Assembly: GCA_039583875.1 (NCBI GenBank)
Contig: CM077158.1
Span: forward strand, 242,963,447-243,027,446
DNA: 64,000 nt
Direction: 5' to 3'
Source of the DNA: Platanthera guangdongensis
Taxonomy: Eukaryota > Streptophyta > Magnoliopsida > Asparagales > Orchidaceae
Of the stretch, positions 53,940-64,000 are shown piece by piece; the first letter of the stretch is position 1, and each line of letters opens with the position of its first letter. A model generated the notes under the pieces. The model saw nothing but the letters and a program-made list of their open reading frames with translations, was not told the origin of the DNA and searched no databases. Made by a program: the position numbers and the translations under genes.

Positions 53940-55960
53940 GTAGAATTTGTTGCGCTTAGGTTTGGATTGGGAGTCAGGAGTTCCATTTGCTAACGTCACT
54001 ACCGCCGCTGGAGGAGTTCGACGTAATATTTGGCATGGACAGGCTCTCGGAGCAGCAAACCTATATCGATTGCGGTAGCAAGGAAGTCAAGCTAGGATCA
54101 AGTCGTGAGACGACTTTCACGAGCTTGAAGGGGTCGAGCAAGACGTTGATGTCTGCTCTTCAGGTGGTGAAGGCGGTTCGTGCCGGTGTAGAACTGTTCT
54201 TTACACTAGTGGAGGTTGCAAAGCCTAAGCCCGCGTTGGACAGTATTTCAGTAGTATCAGAGTACCCTGATGTGTTCCCTAGCAATCTTCCTGGAGCCCC
54301 ACCGTAGTGGGAGATAGATTTTACGATAGAGCTCGTACCAGGTGCAAAGCCTGTGTCACGCTCTCCGTATCGGCTAATGCCTAAGGAATTGGCGGAGCTG
54401 AAGGTGTAACTTCAAAAGTTGTTGGAGCAAGGGTATGTGCGTCCAAGTTCTTCGCCTTGGAGCGCACCGGTCCTCTTTGTTAAGAAGAAGGATGAGAGCT
54501 TGAGACTCTGTATTGATTATCGGGAGTTAAACAAGCTAACGGAAAAGAACAAGTACACAATCCCAAGGATCAATGATCTTCATGATCAGTTGGTCGGGTC
54601 GACGGTGTACTCTAAATTGGATCTCAAGTCTGGTTACTATCAGTTGAGGATAAGAGAGAGTGATATCCCTAAGACAACGTTCAGTACAAGATACGGGCAT
54701 TACGAGTTTACGGTCATGCCGTTTGGGCTGACGAATGTGTCGTCAGTACTCATGGATTTGATGAACATGATGTTCAAGGACCATCTACGTTCAGGTATGT
54801 ACGCCAATTTCTCGAAGTACGAGTGTTGGTTGTCCTCAGTGGCGTTCCTCGGTCATATAGTGAGTGGGGAAAGGTATTATAGTGGATCTAGTGAAGATTG
54901 TTGCGATACGGCAGTGACCTGAGCTTTCTACGGTAGCGGAAGTCCGAAGCTTTCTGGGCCTTGCCGGCTATTATAGGCGCTTCGTAGAGAACTTCTCGCG
55001 GATAGTGTTACCCCTCACTACTTTGACGAGGAAGGATTAGAAGTTCGTTTGGACGCCGGAGTGCACGCGAGCTTTCGAGGACGTGAAATGTCGGTTGACC
55101 ACGGCGCCTGTGCTGAGTTCGCCGAGTAGGACCGAAGGTTATGAGATTTATAGTGATGCTTCGGGCAGTGGTTTGGGTTGTGTGATGTTACAGCATGGAA
55201 GCGTTACAACATATGGCTCGATACAGCTGAAGGTGCATGAGAGGAACTATCCGGTCCATGACTTGGAGTTAGCGGCCGTGATTTTTGCCTTAAAGCTGTG
55301 GAGACATTATTTGTACGGTGTGAAGATTGATATCTACGCCGATCATAAGAGCCTGAAGTATTTGTTTGATCAGAAAGATCTGAATATGCGACAACGTTGA
55401 TGGATGGAGTTTCTAGGAGACTATACATTCAAGATCCACTACGTACCTGGTAAAGGTAATGCGGTTGCGGATGCGTTGAGTCGCCGAGCCCCAGCTCAAG
55501 CCAATTGGCTGTCGATCCATGACGAACGGTTGGTTCGGGAGTTGGAGGCGTTGGAGATTTCTGCATGGATAAGCAAGCAAGTGCTGAAGCACTCTTGAAT
55601 TGGACTGAAGTTCAATATGACATGGCTGATCGGATTCGGCAGGCATTGGATATGGATGTCCATATGAAGCAGTTCATGGTAGAGGCTCTAGATGGGCCAA
55701 ATTCTCAATTCGTTGTGGAGGATGGATTGCTTTGAAAGACGGTCGTCTTTGCATCCCAAGCGTGGGCAGTTTGCGGGTGGATTTGTTGTACGAGGCGCAC
55801 CATACCAAGTACTCGATTCACCCGGGGAGCACAAAGATGTACCGCGACGTGAAGAAACTGTTTTGGTGGCCGGGTTTGAAGAAGGATGTGGCACTCTACG
55901 TGGCGAAGTGCCAAACTTGCGCCTTAGTGAAGGCGAAATGCCAAAAGCCGGGAGGATTTC
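53940..55960 (+). pseudogene. chromovirus-2 Pol: protease end, RT, RNase H, integrase finger
   Basis: 53987-54307 has the end of protease (LEEFDVIFGMDRLSEQQTYI). RT runs to 54922 ([38 protein letters not shown]). At about 54786-54795 an internal deletion joins FKDHLR to [12 protein letters not shown], removing the YVDD/FIDD catalytic motif. RNase H (55083-55490; [38 protein letters not shown]) and the integrase zinc finger (55740-55950; WWPGLKKDV, CQTCALVKAKCQ) follow. Stops occur at 54305, 54406 and 55398, plus frame changes. The frame is lost at 55960 where Tat-2 begins. Confidence 0.88.
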
Positions 55961-57345
55961 TGATGTCGCCTTCCTCCCGCCGATATTGGAGGGCGTCCGC
56001 GAGAAGCTGGTGGAGTCGTTCTGTGGTCGTCGGTTCGACGTGATATTCTAGCGACTAAACGTTAACACCTTGCTGGAGATTCATTCCAAGGACGGTAAGT
56101 TCTTAACGAGGATCATCTCTCGCATATTCGCCTCGCTCTGTGGCTTGATCCTGATTTTTACTCGTCATTTTGTAGTGTCGTGCGAGCTACCGGAGAAGCC
56201 GCTCCCTTCGGCGAAGGAAGTCGCCACCTCACTGCATGAGACCAACCCACCGGCTGATGTCGGCGAGATGAAAAGGCTTGCCAAGGGCAAGGGGAAGGCC
56301 AGATCGCCGGGCCTCGTGACCAAAAAGGTGAAGGTGCCATTGCCGCAACCTGACGACCAAGAATCGCCGTCGTTGGATGCTCTACTTCCCCACTTCCACC
56401 CCAACTTCAATTTATGGCGAGGGGCGGTTGACGCCTATGGTTGCCCGCTGGTGACATGGTAGGCGGATGGACACCTGGTGACACTGAACACCAACCTCCC
56501 CTCCTGGTCGGCAGACTGGAAGGACAAGGGGGAGGCCTTCGCCGTCTTCCATGCGTTGTATGGGTAGGGCGACGTCGAGTCGATGTTGGACCTCAGCAAG
56601 GAGGAAATAGCCCAGCAGGCATCTTGCTTGCTCGCGCGAGCCGTCGAGCTGAACCACTTCGCGGCGAGGAAACTGCTGGAGACGACCAAGGCGATTGATC
56701 TCGGCATGGAGTCCGCCCGCTGGCGAGATTATGAGGTAAGTCTCCTCCTATGCGCGATGTTGGCGTTGTCGGACTTGGATTCTTTTTGTTGATTCTTTGT
56801 TCTTTGTCGCAGGTTGTCGTGATAGAAACCGCCAAAAACTTTATGACTACGAGGCGAAACTCGCCAAATCTCAGGTTGACCTGGAGGCAGCACAAATCCG
56901 TGCAGCCGAGATGGAATCTCGCCTAGCTGTTTTAGAAGCCGGCGCGAGTTCTTCTACTCCTCAGCCGCGGCCGGAGGACGACCCTCATTATGCAATCAAG
57001 AGATCTCGCGTTCTTTGGGAGGAGAGGTCGTCAGTCCGCCGCGAGATAGCCCGTGCGGCGGGCAATGTCGTGCTCGCGAGGTTGAGGATCAACGGAAAAC
57101 TCAACGAGGGGGGCAAGCAGTTCACCGTGGACGAGCTCATCCCCAAGCTGCTTGACGAGGAGACAACCTCGCCGGATCGTCTTCCTTCATCGTCGTCGGG
57201 CTCCAGCAACAACGGCAGCGGTTGCAGCAGCAGCTGTGGCAGTGGCAGCGGCGAGGAGGAGAGTGAGGAGAGCGGAGAGGAAGAGGAGGATGCCGACATT
57301 GGAGATGAGGAATATCGGCCTGATACTGGCGACGATGAGTCCTAG
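55961..57345 (+). pseudogene. Tat-2 antisense gene, 5'-truncated
   Basis: The reading starts mid-domain (FLPPILEGVREKLVESF), parallel to YKPPTLEEREGALVEFF of Tat-1 antisense gene 2. Then come 56070-56462 with a KGKGKARSPGLVTKKVKV basic tract, stops at 56460 and 56566, and a helical part (56583-56735). An intron follows (GTAAGT at about 56736 to GTCGCAG at about 56812). The last part (56830-57345) has a coiled coil (YDYEAKLAKSQVDLEAAQ), RSRVLWEERSSVRREIARA and a Ser-rich then acidic Glu/Asp tail ending DTGDDES. The 3' half may still be open, but the gene has lost its start. Confidence 0.7.
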
Positions 57346-57709
57346 TTGCTCGCCGATATTTGTCATACTCGCACAAGGCAGTTAGCGACATTTTTTTGTA
57401 ATAGATAGCTTTTGTAACTTGTAACATTTTTGAAAGAAATATATATACAAGTCTAAATTACCACGCTATCGTTTTTTGCTTTCATGTTTGTTTGCTGATG
57501 ATACTCGCTAGGCTCATAGGCTCGGGGAGAACGAGTGCTCGCGACGCTTTACTCGCACGTCGATACACTCCATAATCGTGTTGTCATTACTTGCGCGATC
57601 GTAGCCATTCCATCAACTCGCATCCCGATACTCGCCTATATTCTGCGCATGTACTCGCCATGTCATACTCGCACATTTGTTATGTCATGCTCTCATACTC
57701 GCCGATACT

Positions 57710-57815
57710 TTCTCGCATGCTCGCCCAATTTTGCTCGCAACTGCTACTCGCATGCTCGCCTAATTTTTCTCGCCCCTGCTACTCGCATGCTCGCCCAATT
57801 TTGCTCGCACCTGCA
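57710..57815. repeat. 36-bp short tandem repeat, 3 units
   Basis: The unit ACTCGCATGCTCGCCCAATT followed by TTGCTCGCACCTGCT repeats three times. The same array is at about 59452-59555. Confidence 0.8.
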
Positions 57816-58912
57816 GGAGAGAAACTCGTACAGAGATCTCGGACTACGACATCACTCCAACGAGGAACTTGATCTCACTCGAGGAGGTCCTTGGCCAATA
57901 TGCAGGCGAGGAGCTCGTGCAGCGATTTGGACTTACGGCGACCTGACACTCGAGGACTTGATATGCTGGAGTCGACAGCTCTCAGGAGCCTTGCTCAACT
58001 AGAGTGGTGTAAGTCGAATCGGGGAGGCAAGTAGTCGGTCTGCAGGAGAGGAGCTCGTACAGAGATCTCGAACTACGACATCACTCCAACGAGAAACTCG
58101 ATCTCACTCGAGGAGGTCCTTGGCCAATATGCAGGAGAGGAGCTCGTGTAGGGACTTGGACTTACGGCGACCTGTCACTCGAGGACTTGATATATTGGAG
58201 TCGACGGCTCTCAGGAGCCTTGCTCAACTAGAGTGGCGTAAGTCGACTCGAAGAGGCAAGTAGTCGGTCTGCAGTAGAGGAGCTCGTACAGAGATCTTGG
58301 ACTACGACATCACTCCAACGAGGAACTCGATCTCACTCGAGGAGGTCCTTGGCCAATATGCAGGAGAGGAGCTCGTGCAGAAGAGGAGCTCATGCAGGGG
58401 CTTGGACTTACGACGACCTGCCATTCGAGGACTTGATATACTGGAGTCGACAGCTCTCAGGAGCGTTGCTCAACTAGAGTGGTGTATGTCGACTCGGGGA
58501 GGCAAGTAGTCGGTCTGCAGGAGAGAAGCTCGTGCAGAGATCTCGGACTACGACATCACTCCACCGAGGAACTCGATCTCACTCGAGGAGGTCCTTGGCC
58601 AATATGCAGGAGAGGAGCTCGTGCAGAGATTTGGACTTACGGTGACCTTCCACTCGAGGACTTGATATGCTGGAGTCGACAGCTCTCAGGAGCCTTGCTA
58701 AACTAGAGTGATGTATGTCGACTCGGGGAGGCAAGTAGTCGGTATGCAGGAGAGGAGCTCATACAGAGATTTCGGACTACAACATCACTCCAACGAGGAA
58801 CTCGATCTAACTCGAGGAGGTCCTTGGCCAATATGCAGGAGAGGAGCTCATGCAGGGATTTGAACTTACGACGACCTGCTACTCGAGGACTTGATATGCT
58901 GGAGTCATTTTT
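57812..58912. repeat. 229-bp tandem array, first set (about 5 units)
   Basis: Unit starts (GCAGGAGAGGAGCTCGTACA-like) are at about 57812, 58041, 58272, 58517 and 58746. Most are 229 bp; one is about 245 bp because of an extra AGAGGAGCTCATGCAG. Each unit contains the GGAGAGGAGCTCGTGCAG phrase twice, about 100-110 bp apart, so it is a dimer. The last unit ends at GCTGGAGTCATTTTTCCC. Confidence 0.9.
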
Positions 58913-59220
58913 CCCTGCTGTTTTAAGAGGTTGGCAATGAATCACGTGCATCAGTATTTTTGATGATGAAGAAATTGAAAAGAAAGAGATGATCTTGTCG
59001 AGATCGGGTTGGGAGGTTGGCGTCCAACCCTGTTCCTGACAGTTCCCCCAGTCGGAGGAGAGATGCAATCGGGGGTAGCTAGTCCGACATGCAAAGGGGG
59101 GAGCTGATCTTGGCCGTCAATGCAGGGGTCTGGTCTTACAAGGGCACTTATATCCCGAGGCATCGTCCCATCGTCCGAACCGGGCTATCTAGGAGAAACA
59201 GGTCGAAGGAACGTTTTCTG

Positions 59221-60969
59221 CTTTCATGTTTGTTTGTTGATGATACTAGCTAGGCTCATAGGCTCGGGGAGAACGAGTTCTCGCGATGCTTTACTCGCAC
59301 GTCGATACACTCCATAATCGTGTTGTCATTGCTTGCGCGATCGTAGTCATTCCATCAACTCGCATCCCGATACTCGCCTATATTCTGCGCATGTACCTGC
59401 CATGTCATACTCGCACATTTGTTATGTCATGCTCTCATACTCGCCGATACTTTCTCGCATGCTCGCCCAATTTTGCTCGCACCTGCTGCTAGCATGCTCG
59501 CCTAATTTTGCTCGCCCCTGCTACTCGCATGCTCGCCCAATTTTGCTCGCACCTATAGGAGAGAAACTCGTACAGAGATCTCGGACTACGACATCACTCC
59601 AACGAGGAACTTGATCTCACTCGAGGAGGTCCTTGGCCAATATGCAAGAGAGTAGCTCGTGCAGGGATTTGGACTTACGGCGACCTACCACTCGAGGACC
59701 TGGTATGCTGGAGTCGACAGCTCTCAGGAGCCTTGCTCAACTAGAGTGGTGTAAGTCAAATCGGGGAGGCAAATAGTCGGTCTGCAGGAGAGGAGCTCAT
59801 ACAGAGATCTCGGACTACGACATCACTCCAACGAGAAACTCGATCTCACTCGAGGAGGTCCTTGACCAATATGCAGGAGAGGAGCTCGTGTAGGGACTTG
59901 GACTTACGACGACCTGCCACTCGAGGACTTGATATATTGGAGTCGACAGCTCTCGGGAGCCTTGCTCAACTAGAGTGGCGTAAGTCGACTCGAAGAGGCA
60001 AGTATTCGGTCTGCAGGAGAGGAGCTCGTACAGAGATCTCGGACTACGATATCACTCCAACGAGGAACTCGATCTCACTCGAGGAGGTCCTTGGCCAATA
60101 TGTAGGAGAGGAGCTCGTGCAGGAGAGGAGCTCGTGCAGGAGATGAGCTCGTGCAGGAACTTGGACTTACGACGACCTGCCACTCGAGGACTTGATATGC
60201 TGGAGTCGACAGCTCTCAGGAGCCTTGCTCAACTAGAGTGGTGTATGTCGACTCGGGGAGGCAAGTAGTCGGTCTACAGGAGAGGAGCTCGTGCAGAGAT
60301 CTCGGAGTATGACATCACTCCACCGAGGAACTCGATCTCACTCGAGGAGGTCCTTGGCCAATATGCAGGAGAGGAGCTCGTGCAGAGATTTGGACTTACG
60401 GTGACCTGCCACTCGAGGACTTGATATGCTGGAGTCGACAGCTCTCAGGAGCCTTGCTAAACTAGAGTGATGTATGTCGATTCGGGGAGGCAAGTAGTCG
60501 GTTTGCAGGAGAGGAGCTCATACAAAGATCTCAGACTACAACATCACTCCAACGAGGAACTCGATCTCACTCGAGGAGGTCCTTGGCCAATATGCAGGAG
60601 AGGAGCTCGTGCAGGGATTTGGACTTACGGCGACCTGCTACTCGAGGACTTGATATGCTGGAGTCATTTTTCCCTGCTGTTTTAAGAGGTTGGCAATGAA
60701 TCACGTGCATCAATATTTTTGACGATGAAGAAATTGAAAAGAAAGCAATGATCTTGTCGAGGTCGGGTTGGGAGGATGACGTCCAACCCTGTTCCTGACA
60801 GTTCCTCCAGTCGGAGGAGAGATGCAATCGGGGGTAGCTAGTCCGACATGCAAAGGGGGGAGCTGATCTTGGCCGTCAATGCAGGGGTCCGGTCTTACAA
60901 GGGCGCTTATATCCCGAGGCATCATCTCATCGTCCGAACCGGGCTATCTAGGAGAAATAGGTCGAAGGA
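59221..60969. repeat. Tat-2 repeat region, block 2
   Basis: The second copy of block 1, including its own short-repeat array and five 229-bp units (starts about 59555, 59784, 60013, 60278, 60507). One unit is expanded by a repeated AGGAGAGGAGCTCGTGC. It ends with GTCGAAGGAATG, as block 1 ends with GTCGAAGGAACG. Confidence 0.9.
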
Positions 60970-61546
60970 ATGTTTCCCAATGCAACAGTGGAAATCATTC
61001 TCAGCTCTGCCACCTAGACACTAGTATAAACGTACGACGAGGGGCAATGTTCTTCCGAGGGTCCTCCAGGACGCACTCGCGACTAACATATTCCCTTGGG
61101 CCTATCCTGGCTCTCTAGTTGGTTATCTTGCCTTTGAAAATAATCGTTGAAAATAATCGAAGGGTCGCTGCCCAAAAGGATAGCTTGACAAGGTTGATCC
61201 TTCCTCGAATCCAAGAGGTTGGAGTCCAAACCTGTTCACGCTAGTTCCTCCAGTCGGAGGAGAGATGCAATCGGGGGTAGCTAGGCCGACATGCAAGGGG
61301 GGAGCTGGTCTCGGCTGTCAATGCAGGGGACCGGTCTTACAAGGGCGCTTATATCCCGAGGCATCGTCCCATCGTCCGAACTAGCTATCCAGGGGGAACA
61401 TGTTGACGACCGGTTTCTTGGATCGATCTTGGAGCAGAACCTTAAGTTCCCAGAAAACTTGAGATGAAAAAAGAATGAACAGAAGCAGAACAGTTGTCAT
61501 TGTATATATGTGAAAGCATGTATAAGTACAAGTACAACGCGAATTG
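60970..61546. other. Tat-2 3' untranslated spacer
   Basis: It includes a third, partial copy (about 61240-61390) of the CCAGTCGGAGGAGAGATGCA segment that closes blocks 1 and 2. The rest is non-coding to the pol stop at 61547. Confidence 0.7.
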
Positions 61547-64000
61547 CTAGGGATAGAACCTTTTCAGGTCATCCCCGCTCCAAGTACCTCCCAGTTGTTC
61601 TCCAACATGATCCTGGATATAATAGCCTCTGGTGGCTAAGGCTTCCTGGACAATGAAGGGGCCTTCCCAATTTGGATGCAGCTTGCCAACTGTTGATCCT
61701 CTTCCTGCGGCGCCCACCTTTTTCATAACCAGATCTCCTGCGAGGAAATGCTTCAGACAGACATTTTTGTCGAAGTGCTTCGCCATGCGCCGCTTGATCT
61801 CCTCTTGGCGGATGGAGGCCAAGTCACGAAGCTCTTCTACGAAATCCAGTGAGAGTCTTTGAGTGTCTTCGTTCTCCACGCGCCATTCTTTGCTGTCATC
61901 TCCACCCGCTATGACTCTCGGGTTTCGAACCTCGAACTCTACTGGGATGAACGCCTCGGACCCGTGGGATAACTTGAAGGGAGTTTCCCCTGTAGCCGAG
62001 TTTGGAGTTGTTCTCAGAGCCCATAAAACCGAGTGGAGCTGCTCTGCCCAATTGCCTTTCAAGTTGGTGACTTTCTTCTTCATGAGGTTAATGATCAACT
62101 TGTTGGCGGCTTCAACTTGTCCATTGCTGCGAGGATGATGCATAGAGGCGAATCGAAGATCCGTCCCCAGCTACTTGCAGAAGTCCTCTAACTCCAAGCT
62201 GGCGAACTGCGGCCCATTGTCGGTGACGATGGCGAGAGGAATCCCTAACCTGCATGCAATTTCTCCCCAAATGAAGTTCTTTACAATTTGGGACGTGGTC
62301 TTGGCCAGAGCCTTTGTCTTGATCCATTTGGAGAAGTAATCGATCATGACGAGGATGAACTTCCTCTGTTCGCTGGCCTGAGGAAAAAGGGCTGATTAAG
62401 TCCATTCCCCAGATGACGAAGGGTCATGGAGCAGTGATCGAGCGAAGGTGCTGAGCTGGCTGTAGTTGAAGAGGCGTGAAGAGCTGACATTGGAGACACT
62501 TTTTGGAGAAGGCTTCTGCATCCTTCCGAATGGTGGGCCAGAAATATTCATGCCTTATAATTCTTTGTTCCAGAGTGCGAGCCCCTGAATGACTGTCGCA
62601 CTCTCCTGAGTGAATCTCCTCCAAGATACGAGGTACTTCCATTTCTGACAGGCACCGAGCCAGAGGACCTGAGATGGTCTTCCGATAGAGCTCCCCTTCT
62701 TGAAGCAAATAGTAGACGGCTTTGTAGCGGAACTTTCTTTGACCCCCCTCGCTGGCAGGAATCTGACCCGTTGTCAGGAAAGAAACAAACGGATCCCTCC
62801 AGGAAGCTCTCTGCTCGATCTCCGTCATCTCTCCTTCCTCGATGGACGGTCGGAAAAGTTCAGTCACGGTCCCCCCAGCCCGGGGACTGTACTTGGCAAG
62901 GTAGTCAGCTTCTGAGTTATATTCTCGGGGTACGTGCTCGACGAAGAAAAATTGAAACCCCCCAATCAGACCTTTCACCTTGATCAAGTACCGCTGCAAA
63001 ATCGGATCGTTCACCTCGAACTCGCCTCTGATCTTGGACGGGACTACCATCGAGTCGGTGAAGGCTCTGATATCTCAGATTTCTAACTCCTTGGCGAGAC
63101 GCAAGCCGGCTACCATGGATTCGTACTCCGCCTGATTGTTGGTAACTGGGAAGAGGATCTCGACTGCTTGCATGATCCTGGTTCCCTGAGGGCTTACGAG
63201 CATGACTCCGGCTCCCACGGAATATCTACCTGAAGCCCCATCCACGAACATCTTCCAGGACATTGTGCTAGAAGAGCCTTCCTCTCCTTCTACCTCGACC
63301 GAGAAGTCGGCAAGGAAATCTGCCACCGCATGCGCCTTAATTGTCACCCTTGGAGAGTAAGAAATATCGAACTCGCTAAACTCTACCGCCCACTTTGCCA
63401 ACTTGCCTGAATGCTCCACTCCATCCAGGATACTCTGTAGAGGGCAATCGGAGACGACCCTGATGGAGTGAGCTTGAAAATATGGACGGAGCCTACGAGC
63501 CGAAACCACCAACGCAAACACTAGCTTCTCCAAAATAGGGTATCTCGCTTCCGCCTGCCGCAACACTCTACTAACATAATAGACAAGGAGCTGCCTCTTG
63601 TCTTCCTCCCAGACCAACACCGAGCTAACTGCTTCCGCCCCGACTCCCAGATAGAGAAAGAGATCTTCATTACCTCGCGGGCCTTGGAGGACAGGAGCTT
63701 GGGTTAGCTCTTGCTTGAGCTTTCCGAAGGCCTCCTCACACTCCGCCGTCCACTCAAACTTTTGATTCCCCCGAAGAGTATTGAAGAACGGAGAGCACTT
63801 CTCCCCTGCCTTGGACAAGAAACGGCTGAGGTCTGCCAATCTTCCAGTCAACCTTTAAACTTCCTTGGGATCCCTTGGTGACGTCATCTCCAGAATGGCC
63901 TTCACCTTGTCTGGATTAGGTTCCACCCCCCTGGGAGTGAGGAGGTGACCTAGAAACTTCCCTCTTCCTGCACCGAAGACGCACTGTTGGGTACATTGGT
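61547..64000 (-). pseudogene. Tat-2 Pol: RT end, RNase H, integrase (broken, partial)
   Basis: On the minus strand RT enters from the right (KFLGHLLTPRGVEPNPDKV, about 63960-63900). A TAA stop follows at about 63855, where relatives have Gln. RNase H is at 63851-63075 (VDGASGRYSVGAG, TNNQAEYES). A further frame (63050-62424) holds the RNase H end, an H-H-C-C finger (YFWPTIRKDAEAFSKKCLQC) and RSITAP. The integrase core is damaged by frame changes at 62424-62143. The integrase C-terminal part is 62143-61547 (HHPRSNGQVEAANK, DLVMKKVGAAG, DDLKRFYP). A TAG near 62171 replaces an expected Gln. Not functional. Confidence 0.88.

Larger units (their letters stand above)
48770..55960 (+). mobile_element. 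chromovirus-2: truncated Ty3/gypsy element
   Basis: A 5' LTR of about 5.2 kb (enlarged by internal insertions or duplications) is followed by pol from protease to the integrase zinc finger. PBS, gag and the protease start are missing after the LTR, and the right end stops abruptly at about 55960, where Tat-2 sequence begins. No 3' LTR is present. Confidence 0.8.
57479..59220. repeat. Tat-2 repeat region, block 1
   Basis: Block 1 of a direct duplication (offset about 1,742-1,759 bp). It starts CTTTCATGTTTGTTTG, holds short CTCGCATGCTCGCC repeats, five units of about 229 bp, and a 3' segment with CCAGTCGGAGGAGAGATGCA. It is closely matched by 59221-60969. Confidence 0.9.
55961..64000 (-). mobile_element. 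Tat-2: Tat-type gypsy element, 3' part (continues beyond right edge)
   Basis: Pol is on the minus strand (64000-61547). Left of it are a repeat region (57470-61400) and an antisense gene on the plus strand (55961-57345). The layout is that of Tat-1. The 3' LTR is missing because the element is cut at about 55960 within the antisense gene; the 5' LTR and gag lie beyond 64000. Its RNase H is nearly the same as Tat-3. Confidence 0.85.

Overview
This window is plant nuclear DNA dominated by nested transposable elements. The plant assignment rests on the families present: Ty3/gypsy chromoviruses, Tat-type gypsy elements with antisense genes, Ty1/copia elements primed by initiator Met-tRNA, a Cassandra LTR carrying 5S rRNA sequence, and an OTU-bearing Mutator-like element. 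It also rests on a spliced plant-type replication factor C gene. I cannot name the species.

The one cellular gene I can defend is RFC4 (clamp-loader subunit) on the minus strand. Exons 1-3 lie at 34184-33763 and exon 4 at 4609-4487. The reading frames join exactly (phase 2) across an intron of 29,153 bp. Later exons are not in the window, so the gene continues beyond position 1. Intron 3 holds an intact young copia element (5518-10750), a decayed copia element (11733-17146) and a 15.2 kb Tat-type gypsy element on the minus strand (17213-32364). The 3' end of a chromovirus (1-3818) lies in intron 4.

The Tat element (Tat-1) has gag-pol on the minus strand. On the opposite strand it carries two antisense genes, each behind its own TATA box, and between them and pol lies an array of eleven 199-bp repeats. 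Its 3' LTR end is tandemly duplicated.

Upstream of RFC4 come a 244-bp foldback region, a non-autonomous hAT-like element with captured gene exons (35242-37103), and a dead MULE with an OTU domain (37169-43344) that is itself split by a chromovirus solo LTR (37223-39538). Next are a copia remnant (44633-46310), a heavily deleted Tat fragment (about 46300-48716), and a truncated chromovirus (48770-55960) whose 5.2 kb LTR carries a Cassandra solo LTR. Last is a second Tat element (Tat-2, from about 55961 to beyond the right edge), with an antisense gene, two blocks of 229-bp repeats and pol on the minus strand.

Only copia-1 looks coding-competent. Most of the other elements carry nonsense codons, many of the C-to-T or G-to-A type expected from decay of methylated DNA. 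All similarities were judged by eye; no alignment or database search was run.
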